Source: Mercurialis annua
Taxonomy: Eukaryota > Streptophyta > Magnoliopsida > Malpighiales > Euphorbiaceae
Reading direction: 5' to 3'
NCBI RefSeq assembly: GCF_937616625.2
Contig: NC_065570.1
Coordinates: 45,003,665 to 45,067,664, forward strand
DNA length: 64,000 nt
Below are positions 22,829 through 35,371 of this stretch, piece by piece. The notes below the pieces were generated by a model. The model saw only the letters and a program-made list of their open reading frames with translations. It was not told the DNA's origin and made no database searches. Each line of letters opens with the position of its first letter. Positions within the stretch are counted from its first letter, which is position 1. The translations under genes were made by a program, and so were the position numbers.

Positions 22829-25257
22829 TGTCACGACCCAAAATATTGAGCCGTAACCGGCGCTAGGGAACGGGAGTGGTAGCTCCGGAACCCGTAGCAA
22901 GCCTTAAATCACAAATAATTTTTCGCAATTAATAAACAAATAACAGTAAACAACGGAAGCAAATATACATACATAACATATAACCAAATATTTACATTAA
23001 CTGTTTAAACATCGCGGGCTCTAGTTACCGTACCCTGTACGAACTGGCCTCGCGGTACTCTATATATCAGTTAATGTCTCAAAACATCTCACCGGCATCT
23101 AAGGCCGTGGATCACATATAAAACATGTAGCCTACAAAACATATAAACAAGACAACACGTAATATGTACACTCAAAATGTACTGATGTCTAGGCTATGAC
23201 CCTGTCAACACGGGACTACTACTGCAGCATTCACAGAAGTCAGAAAGCTATACATACACAGCTGACTTCTGGACTTCAAAACTGGTTTCTAGCTAAGTCC
23301 ACAAACTAAGCACCTGAAAGATATCAAAGGTGAGGGGTCAGTATTTGGAAATATACTGAGTGAGTTGGCATTTACTAACGGTATTAATATAAAAACATAG
23401 CATCGCATATCAAGAAAACGATAATATAAACATATTAACGGGTATTTGATCCGTACGAAACTAATATCCTAACATGCGAAACATCTCTCGAATAATCATA
23501 TATCATTCAACCCAATCGTAAATTTCAAGTTGTGAGTCCAACTCACTGGTGGGCCCAGCCCACTAGATACGGGAACTTCCAGACTACACCGTAACCGAGT
23601 TCACTCTCGTATCGAATTCATATCATATCATACATATCCAATCATTCCTCAAATGCAAATACACAGCCTATTGACACCCAATAGGTAGCTAGTTTCTTCA
23701 GATCGCATACTAGTTCTCGTATATAAAAATTAATAAAACATATAACATTTCAATCAATTATATATAATGCGATGCGTGTAAACAGTATATATATCTATAT
23801 AAAATAACTTTAATATATAATACACGAAAGTAAAGTGCAACTCACAATGACCACAATCTAAGTAATGATATGATCGTTCTGATAGTACGCTCTCGCTAGT
23901 CCGCTTCTACTGACTCCACTATTCGCTGACACGTCTGATAAATTATTTAATAGTTAGACGTGAAACTTGTACTTTTATACATATAATACTTCTAAGTTTT
24001 AGGGTTTAGTTTTATTCTTATACTTATTTACGTATTCGATAACTTTAGTCGTATAGACGACTTAGCGAATACCATTTCTTATAATTTGAGAATCGCTTAA
24101 CGTCCTTGACGTTTTCCATTATTATTAATTATCTAAAACGTCGAGCTAATCTCAAGATTAATGACTCTCAAAGTCCGAAATCCGTCCTTTAGGATCAAAT
24201 TACTCTAAACGTCAAACACCTAGATCAATTACAGTTTGTATACGCGTGGAGGCGAGTCGGGGTGCACGGGCGTGCCCTTCGCTAGGTGCACGATCGTGCA
24301 ACCAAGTGCACGTTCGTGCACCTCTAGTGCATGTTCGTGCGCCATGAAGATTGCACGTCCGTGCACTTCAGGTCCACGTTTGTGCACCTTGCTAGGTGCA
24401 CGTTCGTGCACTTTTAGTGCACGGTCGTGCACCACGTGCACAGCCCCGGAAATCAATTTTTTCGGGATTTCGCCACAATCCCGACATGCTAAACACTTCC
24501 CTAGTCAATATCCATATCTCGGTTTCTTCAAAAACGCCATAATAACCTCAAAAACATCAAATTCAGGCTTAATACCCAATCTCCCTAAAAACAGCCATAA
24601 ATCCATCATTTTTCATGCCAAACCCAACCTCTTACCTTGTTTTGATACTCGGATACGATAGAGCTTTCAATTCTGAAGAGATTGCCGCTTGAATCGCTCG
24701 AATCGGACGTCGAACGGAGAAAAGGCGGCGAAACGACAATATCGTTCGATAATTCTCGCTTTCTCTCGATTCTTCTTCTTCATCTTTTGTTTCATATTCA
24801 AAACCTTATATAATAAGGTTAAAAGCTCACTTTGGTCCTTGTTCTTTTTACTTATTATCATTTATCCTTTAAACTTTTCAATCGTACGATTTAGTCCATA
24901 GCTAAATTGTTAAGTTCTTTTATTATGACTTATACGTATTATTTATCTGCGATAAATAATACGAGACTCGATATTAATACTTTCCCGTCAAAATCTAAAA
25001 TTTCTGCTTTCGACATAAAGTGGCTAGATTACCACTTCGGTCCCTGTACCTTATTTTAGGCTTTTCTTGTCATTTTTCCTTTTAATTCCAATTCTAACTT
25101 TAGAATTGAAATATAATATTATTTTTCTCCGCAATAATCTTTTCTAAAACCGACTTGCTAAAACTTATTTATCGGAAAATTTTCTGATATCGTCACTGCT
25201 GCGACTCAAAACTGGACACGTGGTCCAATTAGCTAAATAATTAATTTGGGTATTATA
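22829..25257 (-). repeat. 5' LTR (right copy)
   Basis: 2429 bp. It carries the promoter for the element: a TATATAAGG box on the minus strand near 24811-24821. The GTGCAC palindrome array is at about 24285-24445. It ends TATTATA where the left copy has TATTACA, and is followed by the TSD GTCCA. Confidence 0.9.
24285..24445. repeat. Second copy of the GTGCAC palindrome array
   Basis: About seven units, some degenerate (GTGCATGTTCGTGCGC, GTCCACGTTTGTGCAC). It lacks the two-unit duplication of the other LTR but has an extra GTGCACGGTCGTGCAC unit. Confidence 0.9.
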
Positions 25258-25262
25258 GTCCA

Positions 25263-26211
25263 GTTTAGTTCGGTTTGGTGTATAAATTTTCAGAACCGCG
25301 CCAAACCACCCATATAAAAATCAAAACCAAACTCTATAATTCGGTCTACAATTTTTTTTCGGTTTGGTAAATCTTAAGGCGTATTTTTTCCTTAAAACGT
25401 TTAACCTCAAGGCGAAAAGGGAGCATTACCTTTGAATTTGGAAGTTTTTAGGGCTCGCAAAAGATAAATGTCTGCATTAGTAGGGTTTCTTTTTAATTCA
25501 GGAAGTATAAAATCATTTAGGGCGAGTATTTCAAATGACGATAAGACAAAATATATGCAGACGATCTCATCCTACCAACTGAGGAACTTTAGGGCACATT
25601 TCAGATGGGTCTCAAGGGTAGGCAGATATTCAATCAAAGACATATATTCCTCATTTAAAATGATTAATAATCTTATCTCTTTTGCAGTATTGAGATAAGG
25701 CTGAATCAACTTGTTTTTGTTGAAGTCGATTAATAACGAACAAAATAGCGCCTGACATAGGCCGAACTAGTGAGCAAACTAGTTAGAACCATATTCTTCG
25801 AGTCCACTTGAAGTATATGTTAGACTGAAGAATAAGTTCCTAGATTGAAGAGAGCTCGTCCAATCCCACCAAAGATCATAAGTTTCTCTATCAACGGTGG
25901 CTTCTCTATTAACATTCCAACCATATATAGCTATTTGGATGAGTGAGGCCAATTGAACAAGGGGGAGAAAAGTTCTGGCGATCTGGATGGGTTGTCATTA
26001 AAAAAAGAGATAACTTCTAAAATATTTTTTTTGAGTACACTGCTGGAAAGAGTGTACCCATGACATTTCATCTTCACAAGAGTGCCTAAATTGCATTAAC
26101 TAAGAGAAGTATAGGGCGATCCACAATGGAAGAATCCAGAGGGGACTGCTAGGACATTTGAAAACTTATGAATCTCCCAGTGCAACAATGCCATTTAAGG
26201 ACTAATACAGA
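25263..26211. other. Flank of the LTR element, no gene seen
   Basis: The first 120 bp carry TTCGGTTTGG words in both orientations, like a hAT subterminal region, and are continuous with 15901-15943 if the LTR element is removed. The rest is unassigned sequence that resumes at 32575 beyond the next insertion. Confidence 0.35.
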
Positions 26212-26691
26212 CAGTGACGAAACTAGCCTTAAAATTAAGGTAGGGCATAAATTAAATTTTAAAAAATTTAGATTTTACCACGAAAATTATAACTAAAATA
26301 TATAATTTTTTTAATGTAAGATAAAATAGAAACTAAAGAAACGCATTACAAAATGTACAAATTTATATTTAAAAGCTTACTTTAAGTTGAAATCCGATGA
26401 TCGGTGCTAAATTTTTAGATGAGTAGATGAGAATTAAAAAAATTAATGAGAAAATAATTATATTGTTGAGTTGCACATCATGTGTATTTATAAATATTAA
26501 ATTTACCATAATAACTAATGAGAAAATTATAAATTATTGAGTTACTCATGCACACATTTCTAACTTTACTGGTATTTTAGACTAATTCAAATTCAATATT
26601 AGACTTTGTTATAAGATAGTGGAGTCAATTCCATAATTTTTTTATTGGATTAACCTAAAACGTCTTAAATTGCAGACTGCTTGTTAGTTAT

Positions 26692-28260
26692 ATTTTGCAA
26701 AGAGAAAATTAGAGAAATACCTAAATAAGAAAAATATTAGCAATTACCTACCACAATTTTTGGACTTGATTTACCTACCTACCCGTGTCAGCCAATTATT
26801 TTTATACTCGTCCTATTTATTTTATATCTAAAAATTACTCCACTTGTTTTCAGTGTCTTCTTCTTCTTCTTCTTCTTCTTTTTCTTCTTCTTCTTCTACT
26901 TTTTCACTTTATTTTTTTTAAATAACAAATCAACAAATCAAGTCTAATCTTCAACTCATAACAATTTAGGGAATTAATTTCTGTGATTTTATTACTATTT
27001 TTTAAAGTTTTATTGCTAGTTTCAAATCTATTTTCCGATCCGCTCGAATTTTTAATTCGTAATCAAATCTCTTCAAATTTCACTTGGAATTCAAATCCAA
27101 CGATCATAACTTTCTCCAAAAACAAAGAAAAATATAATTTTTTTTATTTATTTGTTCTATTAAAAACGGTTTCTAACAGTTTCAATCACAGTTTCAAATG
27201 CAGTTTCAAATGCAATTTCAAACGGTTTCATACAATTTTTAAAAGACGAATTTATTATCGTTTAAAAAAATTATACAATGGTTTTAAACAGTTTACAAGT
27301 GTATCAAACAATTTCTAAAAAACAGCTTTAAACAGTTTACAAAAGTTTCAAACAATTTATAAAGGTGTCAAACAGTTTCATAAAACACAATTTGCAAACT
27401 TTATTTAAAAACAGTTTCAAACAATTTAAAAATGTTTCAAACAGTTTACAAAAGTTTCAAAACGGTTTCTAAAAATACTTTAAAATAGTCTTAAAAATAA
27501 TAGTTTCAAACCGTTTACAAAAATTTCAAACAGTCTAAAACAGTTTCTAAAAAAAATTCAAACAGTTTCAAACCGTTTACAAAGGTTTCAAACAGTATCA
27601 AACAGTTTCGAAAAAACAGTTTCCAACAATTTCTAAAATTAATTTAAAAACGTTTGAAAACCATGTTAAAACGTCATTAATGAAGAAAAAAACGATTTCT
27701 TCAAAAAAAATTGAAAAAATAACCAAAAAACGATACTACAATTAAAACAACATAGAAGAAGAAGAAGAAGAAGAAGAAGAAGAAGAAGAAGAAAATTTTT
27801 AAAAAAGAAGAAGATCAATGATGGCGATGGGGATGGCGAAAAATTTCGCTATTTCTTGAGAGGAATTAAGTCGAATTTTTCATAATGAATTCTTCTTTAT
27901 CTTGAATTTTTAGATAAAATTTGTTAAGAAATTTCATTAAAATGCAAAAAAACGTAAAAGAAAAAGTTCGAGAGAAAGGAAAGAAGAAAAAAAAGAAAGA
28001 GAGAGGAGAGAAGAGAAGAAAAAAAAAAGAGAGAGAAATAGGAAAGAGAAAAGGAAGAAAGAGAAAAAGATAAAAAAAAATAAGAATACACATGTGTCTT
28101 ACATGAGTGGAGTAAAAATGCTAATAAGTTAAAATCCTATTTGGAGTAGAGATAGAAACATTACAAAAAGAGTATAAAAATATAAATTGTAAAAATTGAG
28201 GTATTTAAAACAAATAAATCTAAAAACAGAGTATTTTGTGCAAATTCCTCTTTTGCAAAT
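26692..28260. mobile_element. Inverted-repeat (MULE-like) element with CTT/GAA arms
   Basis: The left end ATTTTGCAAAGAGAAAATTA pairs imperfectly with the inverse right end (ATTTGCAAAAGAGGAATTTG). Further inward pairs include TACTCCACT on both sides. A (CTT)n tract at 26868-26898 faces a (GAA)n tract at 27755-27792. The centre (27165-27650) is a degenerate tandem of AAACAGTTTCAAACGGTTTC words. Non-coding; TSD not resolved. Confidence 0.5.
27165..27650. repeat. Degenerate tandem of TTTCAAACAGTTTC words
   Basis: Dozens of near-copies of the words GTTTCAAAC and CAGTTTNNAAA occur over nearly 500 bp with irregular spacing. This is simple-repeat DNA related to 11340-11545. Short reading frames over it are by-products of the repeat. 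Confidence 0.75.
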
Positions 28261-28282
28261 TTGATTAAGTTTAATGAATTAA

Positions 28283-31200
28283 GAGTTTTTTTCACAAATC
28301 CCCTAAAAATGCTATTGTCTTATATTTTTACCTCACAATATTGATTTTGGCAGAAATCTCTCAAAAAAGAAGAAAAGTTTTTACAATTCCCTCATAACCC
28401 AAAAATACTAAAAATAAGAAAAATTAGGACAATTTTAACCTTCAACCTGTTAACTTATTAGTCTTATTATATACAACCTAAACCTCTCCACCTACCAACC
28501 CACCACCGGATGGTTTGGTTCGATCAATTCGGCGACGGTCAAACGAAGATCCGGTGGTTCAACGGAGGTTCAGCGGCAGTCGGAAGAGTTCTTATAGCAA
28601 CAACAAAGATTTAACAGTAAATATTTTGGAGGATTTGAAAACCTGCAGAATTAAGAAAAATTTAAAAGTTTCAATTTTTCTTGCTGCAGTAACCGGTGAG
28701 CTAATCCAGAAGATATTATGGGCGCGTGAAAAGTAGCAATTTAAGGTATTTTATAATGGCGAGATTTTAAAAGCGGTCGCCGGTCGGTGTTATTTGAAGT
28801 AAGGCTTTTTGTTGGATTGACTTCAAAATTTGGCGTTTTGGGGAGGATGCCAACGAGGCGATGGTTGTGGTGGTGATGGGAGGATGGAGGGGAGTAGGTT
28901 TGGTAACGGAAACCAGCATTCTCATTGAAAATTGTATGGTGGACGGTGAATTGAAGGGAAATTGAGTAGTAGGTATAGATTGGCGGTTGTGGTGACGATT
29001 CATCAGTGGGAATAAGCTATTTTTGGTAGTGGTGGTTTAGTTGTTAACTCTACTGTCACTTTTTCTTCTACTGCTCCTATTTCTCAAGAAATGCTCAAAT
29101 TTACTTAAAGCATTAATCGCTTTCTTTTTCAACAAACTTATTCTAGTTTTTTCATTTCGCCAAAAAATCCATTCTAATACTCCCACGGGAAAGAATGAAT
29201 TAAACTAAATATAGTTGCGGTGGTTGTTAAGCACTAGTGGTGTTGTTGATTTGCTTTCAATGAAATTGTTTATACTTAATCTAATTGCAATAGTTGATGT
29301 CTGTACAATTTTAATTATACTAATTATTTTAGAATGTTCGTACTTAGAGTTTGAGTAATAGTTGCAAATTTAGTTAAAGTTAGAGTCTGCCATTTAGAGC
29401 CAAATTAGTCTTTAATTCTAAATCATCATGGTTTCATGTCACTGTTAATGAAGAAAGGACAAAAAAAAGACACAAAAGCTAACAATATTATGATTCAAAT
29501 GTTGTAATTCAGTTAAAGAATTTGTGATTTTTTTTAAATGCTTATTAGTTTGTTGGTATATTTCTATAAAGTATTGCCTTAACTAGTATAATTGCCTTAA
29601 ATTTTTACATAAACATTATGATTAATGCAATTTATTTTTAAAATTATTAGTTGTTATAACTTGTTATCAACCTCATGTAAACCTTAATTTATTTAATATT
29701 TATGGCTATTGAAAGTAAATTAAGCATAAGCTATTTAAAATTTTACTGAAAGGAAAGATAATGTAAATTTAAAATAAATTAAAATTCTCTCTATTTAAAA
29801 TATCAGCTAATATTGTAACGAGCAGTAAGATAAATTTTATAAAAAAATGAAATAAGGTAGTTTAGTTGATATCAGGTTCACATCAGGTTAATTTTTGATT
29901 TTATATCAAACACATTTTATTTAAAAGAGATTCAATACGTTTACTTGCATGACTAAATGAATTTCTAAAATCCAAAATCTTTTTGTTTTATCATCTGGGT
30001 ATGATAAATGGATCACAATCAACACTCAGAATCTACTAAATGAATTTATGTTCTATCATTTGGTTATGATAAAATTTATTAAAAATTAAATTAAACTACT
30101 TCAGTTGATATAAGTTCACATCCTGTTCATATCAGGTTACTTTTAAGTTTTATAGAATGTCAATTACATTTCACTTAAAAATAATTATTTAATTCAATTC
30201 TCTCTATATAAAATATCAGATAAGGTTGTAAAGAGCAGCAAGACAAATGATATAAAAAAATAAATTAAGGTAGTTCAGTTGATATAGGTTCATATCAGGT
30301 TCACATCAGGTTTATTTTTGATTTTATATACTATCAAATACATTTCACTTAAAAGAGATTCAATTCGTATATTACACTACATCTCAAATTTTTATCTATA
30401 TAAAATGTCAGTTAAGATTGTGAATAGCAGTAAGACAAATTTTATATAAAAAAAATGAATTAAAGTAGTTCGATTAATATAGGTTCACATCAAGTGAAGT
30501 ATATTTGAAAGTCTATAAAACCGAAAATCAACTTGATGTGAACCGGATGTGAACCTATATTAACTGAACTACCTTAATTCAATTGTTAATAAAATTAGTC
30601 TTACTGCTCATTACAATCTTAAACGATCTTTTATATTTAACAGTATATAAACCAAAAATTGAATATCCCTGAACTATCTTAATTCACAAATTGAATATCA
30701 CTTTTTAAGTAAAATATATTTAATAGTATATAAACCAAAAATCAACCTGATATAAACCAGATGTGAACCTATATCACATGAACTATCTTAATTCAATTTT
30801 TAATAAAAATTATCTTACTCCTCTTTACAATCTTAAACGATGTTTTATATAGAGAGAATTTTGAGATTTGGTGTAATCATAAATTGAATATATGGCATTC
30901 TATAAAATCGAAAATCAACCTGATGTAAACCGGATGTGAACCTATATAAACTGAATTAGTTTAATTCAATTTTAAATAAAATTTGTCCTGCTGCTCTTTA
31001 CAATCTTAAATGACATTTTATATGGAGAGAATTTTGAAATCTAATGTAATATACAGATTGAATATCTATTTTAAGTGAAATGTATTTGATAGTTTACAAA
31101 ACCAAAAATTAACCTAATGTGAACCGGATAGGAACCTTGTCAACTGAACTACCCTAATTCAAATTTTAATAAAATTTAAAACTGATTATTTACAGTATAT

Positions 31201-32486
31201 ACAAACTATAAATAAAGTTAAAAACGGTATCATAGATTCATAGATAACAACATGAAAATACTATCAAGTATACAGTTTCAAATTTGTTATAGTTACAACA
31301 GAATACAATGATTTTTCATAGATCAACATTGAACTGCTGAGGACTTTTTTAATTCTACAAGAGTTTTAGCCATAACACTCTCTTCATCAAAATTGTCACT
31401 TATGATGTGCGTAGTAAGATACTGGAGTCTTATTCTGTTACTCTAAACATTCCATCCTCATAATTAGCATATAATTTTACAATAGCAAATGTTGAATGTA
31501 AGATGTAATTCAAAGCTATTATCAATCAACAACACCATTACTTTAGTAGAAATTTCATATATGTCGATAATGAAATAACAAAAACACGAACCGACTCAAA
31601 CATTTTAAAAACACTAAAAAGACAAATAAGAATCAAGAATGCTAATTACGAATCTTATAGGAGAAATTAATCAAGAATGATAATTATAAATCTTAAGAGA
31701 TAAATTATAAGTCAAGTTTTCATTTTTCACTCTCTGCATTTGTTACACAAAAATTATGAGTAGCAAAACAAATTCCTTAAAGAATGCAAACTCACTGTCA
31801 TATTTCCATGGATTTGATTGGAGATCAGAAACATAATTTATACTATAAATAATCAAAGGTCCAAGAAAATAAGCTCTTTATGCAGGTAGTGAATTCTTGT
31901 GCACACTCTTGTAATCTTCTTCTCCCTTTTCTCATTGATTTCATTTTAACCTCCACCCACCAAAAGAACCAGCACCGCCAATAACAATAAGATAAAACAC
32001 ACAATACCCATCTCATCATTTTCATAAATTGTTTCAATAAAAAAACAGAAAAGATTAAAAAGCTATTGATCCAGCAATCCGGATCCAGCGAGAGAGATAG
32101 CAACACCGGAGATCCGGCGGTCGGAAGCAACGATAGGAGGCAGCGAGAAGCATCGGAGATTTGACAATTGATAGTAACTGTAGAAAGTAGCGAGGGAGGG
32201 AGCAGAACAGGCGGTTCGGCTATGACATCAAAAGTCCGGCCACCGGCTGTCCGACGATAATAAACAGGTCATGAATAAGCTGACCCAATCATTTACTCTA
32301 AATTTAATGGTAGCAACCAGGAGTTTGGGTAATGGAGAAGATAAAGAAAGGGTAAAATAGGAACAAAATTAAAATGAGGTATAGATGCAAACTGATTTTT
32401 TAAAAAGAGAGATTTTTGCATAAAAATATTTTCTGAGTCACTAACATAAACTTTTCAATTTTTGAGGGATTTCATGTAATTTTCTC
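28283..32486. mobile_element. Mutator-like element, non-autonomous, 9-bp TSD
   Basis: Perfect 9-bp TSD ATGAATTAA (28274-28282 and 32487-32495). The left end GAGTTTTTTTCACAAATCCC pairs with the inverse right end (GAGAAAATTACATGAAATCC), and similarity continues about 75 bp inward to AAATCTCTC. A 9-bp TSD with long imperfect ends points to the Mutator superfamily. No transposase was found. The middle carries a large inverted array (29821-31190). GC-richer non-coding patches near 28500-28600 and 32060-32230 may be captured sequence, but I recognise no gene in them. Confidence 0.75.
29821..31190. repeat. Four-plus-four inverted array of a GGTTCACATCAGGTT unit
   Basis: Four forward units contain AGTTGATATAGGTTCACATC-like cores near 29870, 30100, 30285 and 30480. 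They are followed by four inverted units near 30530, 30745, 30915 and 31110 (GATGTGAACCTATAT...AACTGAACTA). Units also share AGCAGTAAGACAAATTTTAT at one end and GATTTTATA...TCACTTAAAA at the other. The halves meet at about 30505-30525, making a roughly 1.35-kb imperfect palindrome. Confidence 0.85.
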
Positions 32487-32574
32487 ATGAATTAATCCAT
32501 TAGTCTAGGTAATAAATCTTTTTAAGTGAGGTAGAGCCCAGGCCCTGCCTGGCCCTACCTTACCTTCGTCCCTA

Positions 32575-34369
32575 AATACAAATAACCTAAGATAAATTCG
32601 TCTAAAATTTACAGCTTGGCCTTCTACAAAGACAGTGACGATAGCGAAGTAATCCATGGTAATTTGAATGAGGCGAGACATATGATGTATTTGGAAAAGA
32701 AGAAGTCGAGGAAAGCTACGTGTTCTTAGAAGTCTGGTCGATTGTCGCCCTTTCTTGTGAAGCGTTTGGCGAAGCTACCGTAGCTCCTTTCAGCTCGGTT
32801 TGTGGTTATACCAAGATTTGGATATAGAAAGGCCGATAAGAATGGTCCAGTGATGGGAATGTTGAACATGGCGGCTAAATCCATTATGATTATGGTCATG
32901 AGGCCAAATTTGAAACAGAGCTTGGTGATCGTTGAGCTTTAGAACAATGAGGATCCCATTATATAAGGCTTGTTAATGTGACGATTCACTTGGCAGAAAT
33001 ATATGAGGTTGTATATATCCAACTTGTTCCAAGATTCTTTGTAGAATATTTCCTTGCGAACAATAATATATAATAAAGATAATATATAAATAATAATAGA
33101 ATATATTTGTAGTTATCGTGAAAAATTCAATTTGTTAAAAGTTAAGAAAATAAATAATTTACGAATATACATTTATAATATTAACTAGTAATAAATAATT
33201 ACTAGTTTACTGAATAAAAAAATCATATTTAAAAATATTAAAACGTTTAGTGTTCACTAAAATAGGAAAAGTATAACATTTTTAGTGTTCACTATAATAT
33301 ATTTTTTTAATAAGAAATAATAGGTACATAATAAAATTACGAAATGTAGATTTTTAAAAAGTTTTTATAATTTTCATTGGATATTCATTTTAATTAAAAA
33401 ATAATTATAAAAATAAATTCAAGCTATTTAATGTAATATAAGTATAATAAAAATGTACATAAAACTATTATAAATTTAATAATTTCAATCCATAATTTAT
33501 AAAAATACATGCAGTTAATTTATTAAATTTATAAAAAAAGTAACAATTTAGTTGGAGTAATATAGAAATTTTGAGATCCTTATCCAATTTATTAAAAGTT
33601 CAATTTTGAAGGTTTCAATGCATATGAGTTTAATGTATGATAATTAAATTATAATTTTTTTAATATGGATCAACATTATCAATATACTCGTACGATACTC
33701 TCGCTTCATGTCGGATTTATTTTTTTAAAAAAAATTAAAAGATAAGCATTTGATTAAAATTAATAACTAAGTGTTAAATTAGATAAATATAGTTCATCTT
33801 TTCTGTTTTAGAAGTCCCATTAACTATTTTGGGATGTCCCATTTTTAAAGTCTCATTTTTATTTTTAAAAGATTTTAATATTAAACTTCTCTTTTTATCC
33901 TTTTTAAAATCACCTTACAAGAAATTATAAGAAAAATTCTACTCTTATTAATAAGGGTAAATTAAACAAGGAAAAGTATAACAATTAATAAGTTTTAGTG
34001 CTTTCTTAATATGTGTATAAAACTAAATGAGACTTATAAAATAGGACGGAGGAAGTATAGATTAAACTCAAAAAATTAATTTTTTTATAATTGATATATT
34101 TAGTCAAAAATATCTTTCCACTCTCATGAATACAACAAATTATTCAATATAAAATTTCACATTTCAATCATTGTAATACCAATTTAAATAAGATCAGAAT
34201 ATTATTTTTTTATAATAAAATTAAAATTTCCAACTCAATCAGAAAATCAATAAAATTACAACTGTATAATCAATAGCAACTAAAATATCTCTAAACTCAA
34301 AAAAAATTAATTTTTTAATAAAATTCAAAAGAACATTCTTTCCTATTTAAAATTTCGTTTCGTGGGTCC
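32575..34369. other. Intergenic AT-rich DNA
   Basis: 32575-33050 continues the unassigned sequence interrupted at 26211. The rest is very AT-rich. 33797-34059 looks like a decayed Stowaway copy, with right end ATAGGACGGAGGAAGTATAG. No coding frame of note. Confidence 0.35.
33797..34059. mobile_element. Degenerate Stowaway-like MITE
   Basis: The right end TAAAATAGGACGGAGGAAGTA mirrors the Stowaway terminus seen at 2959-3260. The left end (GAAGTCCCATTAACTATTTT) is strongly decayed. The middle words (TTTTTATCC..., AAAGTATAACAATTAATAAG) match the usual interior. Confidence 0.55.
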
Positions 34370-35251
34370 CACTACTAAAAAACTGTTTTTTACCGACGGA
34401 TTTTAGCGACAGATTCAAAATCCGTCGCTAAATTTTTTTACCGACGGATTTAGCGACGGATATGAAATCCGTCGCTAAATTGTCATTTAAATTGGCGGGA
34501 ACACTCCCGCCAATTATTTTTTATGGATTTAGCGACGGATTTCATATCCGAAATCCGTCGCTAAATCCATTTTAGCGACGGATTTAAATCCGTCGCTAAT
34601 TTAAAAAAATAAAAAAAATAATTAAATCGTAAAAAAAAAATTTATCAAAAAATTATTTAGGAAAATAATTATTAAAGAAAAAATAAATATTATTTTTTTA
34701 ATTAAATATAATATTATTTAAATATAACATAATTATTAATAAAATATATTAAAAACCTTGTTATTTATTTATTCATTGATAATTATTTAAAATAACTATT
34801 AATTATAAAAACTAATTATCTTAAAATGTGGGAGGAAGTATTTGTTATTTTTTAGTTACATTTAAATATAAATATAAATATACATATATATATATATATA
34901 TATATAACAAGAAGATAAGCTGGTTCAGGTGGAGCTACGCACGGGAGAACTTCAAAGTTAAAGAGCAATGAGTGGGAGCAATGGGAAGGATGGGTGACCT
35001 ACTAGGAAGTTTGTAAAAATTGCGAGTGGGTGATGGAGACAACAGATGGGTAACGGAGGGCGTCGGGTAGGGGAGAGCAGAAACTGAATTGTCCGAATTG
35101 ACCGAACCAAACCGAACCAAAATTGAAGGTTTGATTTGGTCAATTCGGCAAAACGGTGTAGTTTGGGTGTAGGTTATGGGATTATTTGATATTTGATAAA
35201 TGGTTTGGTTTCTGGGTTCGGTTGACCGATTTAACCGAAATAACCGAAGAA

Positions 35252-35371
35252 GTAAAACGACGTCGTTTTACTCAGGATTCGCACACGTGGGAAGCTTAGG
35301 CTGTGGCATGTGTGAGTTCAGATACACAAAACGCAGCGTTTTGTGTTGGTTTATAAACCAATTTTCAGAAA
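35252..35371 (+). promoter_or_regulatory. hAT promoter: palindromic boxes and TATA box
   Basis: Within 120 bp lie a perfect 20-bp palindrome GTAAAACGACGTCGTTTTAC (35252-35271) and a CACGTG G-box (about 35284-35289). An 11-bp-arm palindrome ACACAAAACGC/GCGTTTTGTGT (35334-35356) and TTGGTTTATAAACCAA (35356-35371), which includes TATAAA, follow. The layout fits a promoter for the transposase about 800 bp downstream. ACGT cores are bZIP-type sites, and the AAAACG words could also be transposase-binding sites (inference). Confidence 0.6.

Larger units (their letters stand above)
15949..25257 (-). mobile_element. Non-autonomous Ty3-type LTR retrotransposon (TR-GAG type)
   Basis: Two long direct repeats (15949-18428 and 22829-25257) start TGTCACGA and end TATTACA/TATTATA. 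They are flanked by a perfect 5-bp TSD, GTCCA (15944-15948 and 25258-25262). Orientation is minus: the primer site lies beside the right LTR and the polypurine tract beside the left. The internal 4.4 kb codes only a gag-like protein (with one nonsense codon). No protease, RT, RNase H or integrase motif was found, so movement would need enzymes from a related element. The stretch AATTCGAGGACGAAATTTT just before the tract resembles the 3' tail of Tekay/Del chromoviruses, a likely helper lineage (inference). The LTRs differ by several substitutions per 100 bp and by indels, so this insertion is older than the Tat element at 52065. Confidence 0.9.
26212..32574. mobile_element. hAT-like element, filled by two Mutator-like elements
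   Basis: The left end CAGTGACGAA pairs with the inverse of the right end (TAGGGACGAA), and both continue with AAGGTAGGGC words. Flanking octamers AATACAGA (26204-26211) and AATACAAA (32575-32582) agree at 7 of 8, fitting a hAT TSD. No transposase frame was found. Most of the length is two later insertions (26692-28260 and 28283-32486). Confidence 0.6.

Noticed and set aside
27866..28093. Phe/Leu-rich 75-codon frame
   Set aside because: Translation of a GA-rich low-complexity stretch on its complementary strand.
28767..29003. Minus-strand 78-codon Thr/Pro-rich frame
   Set aside because: Compositional, in MULE-like interior, no start context or domain.
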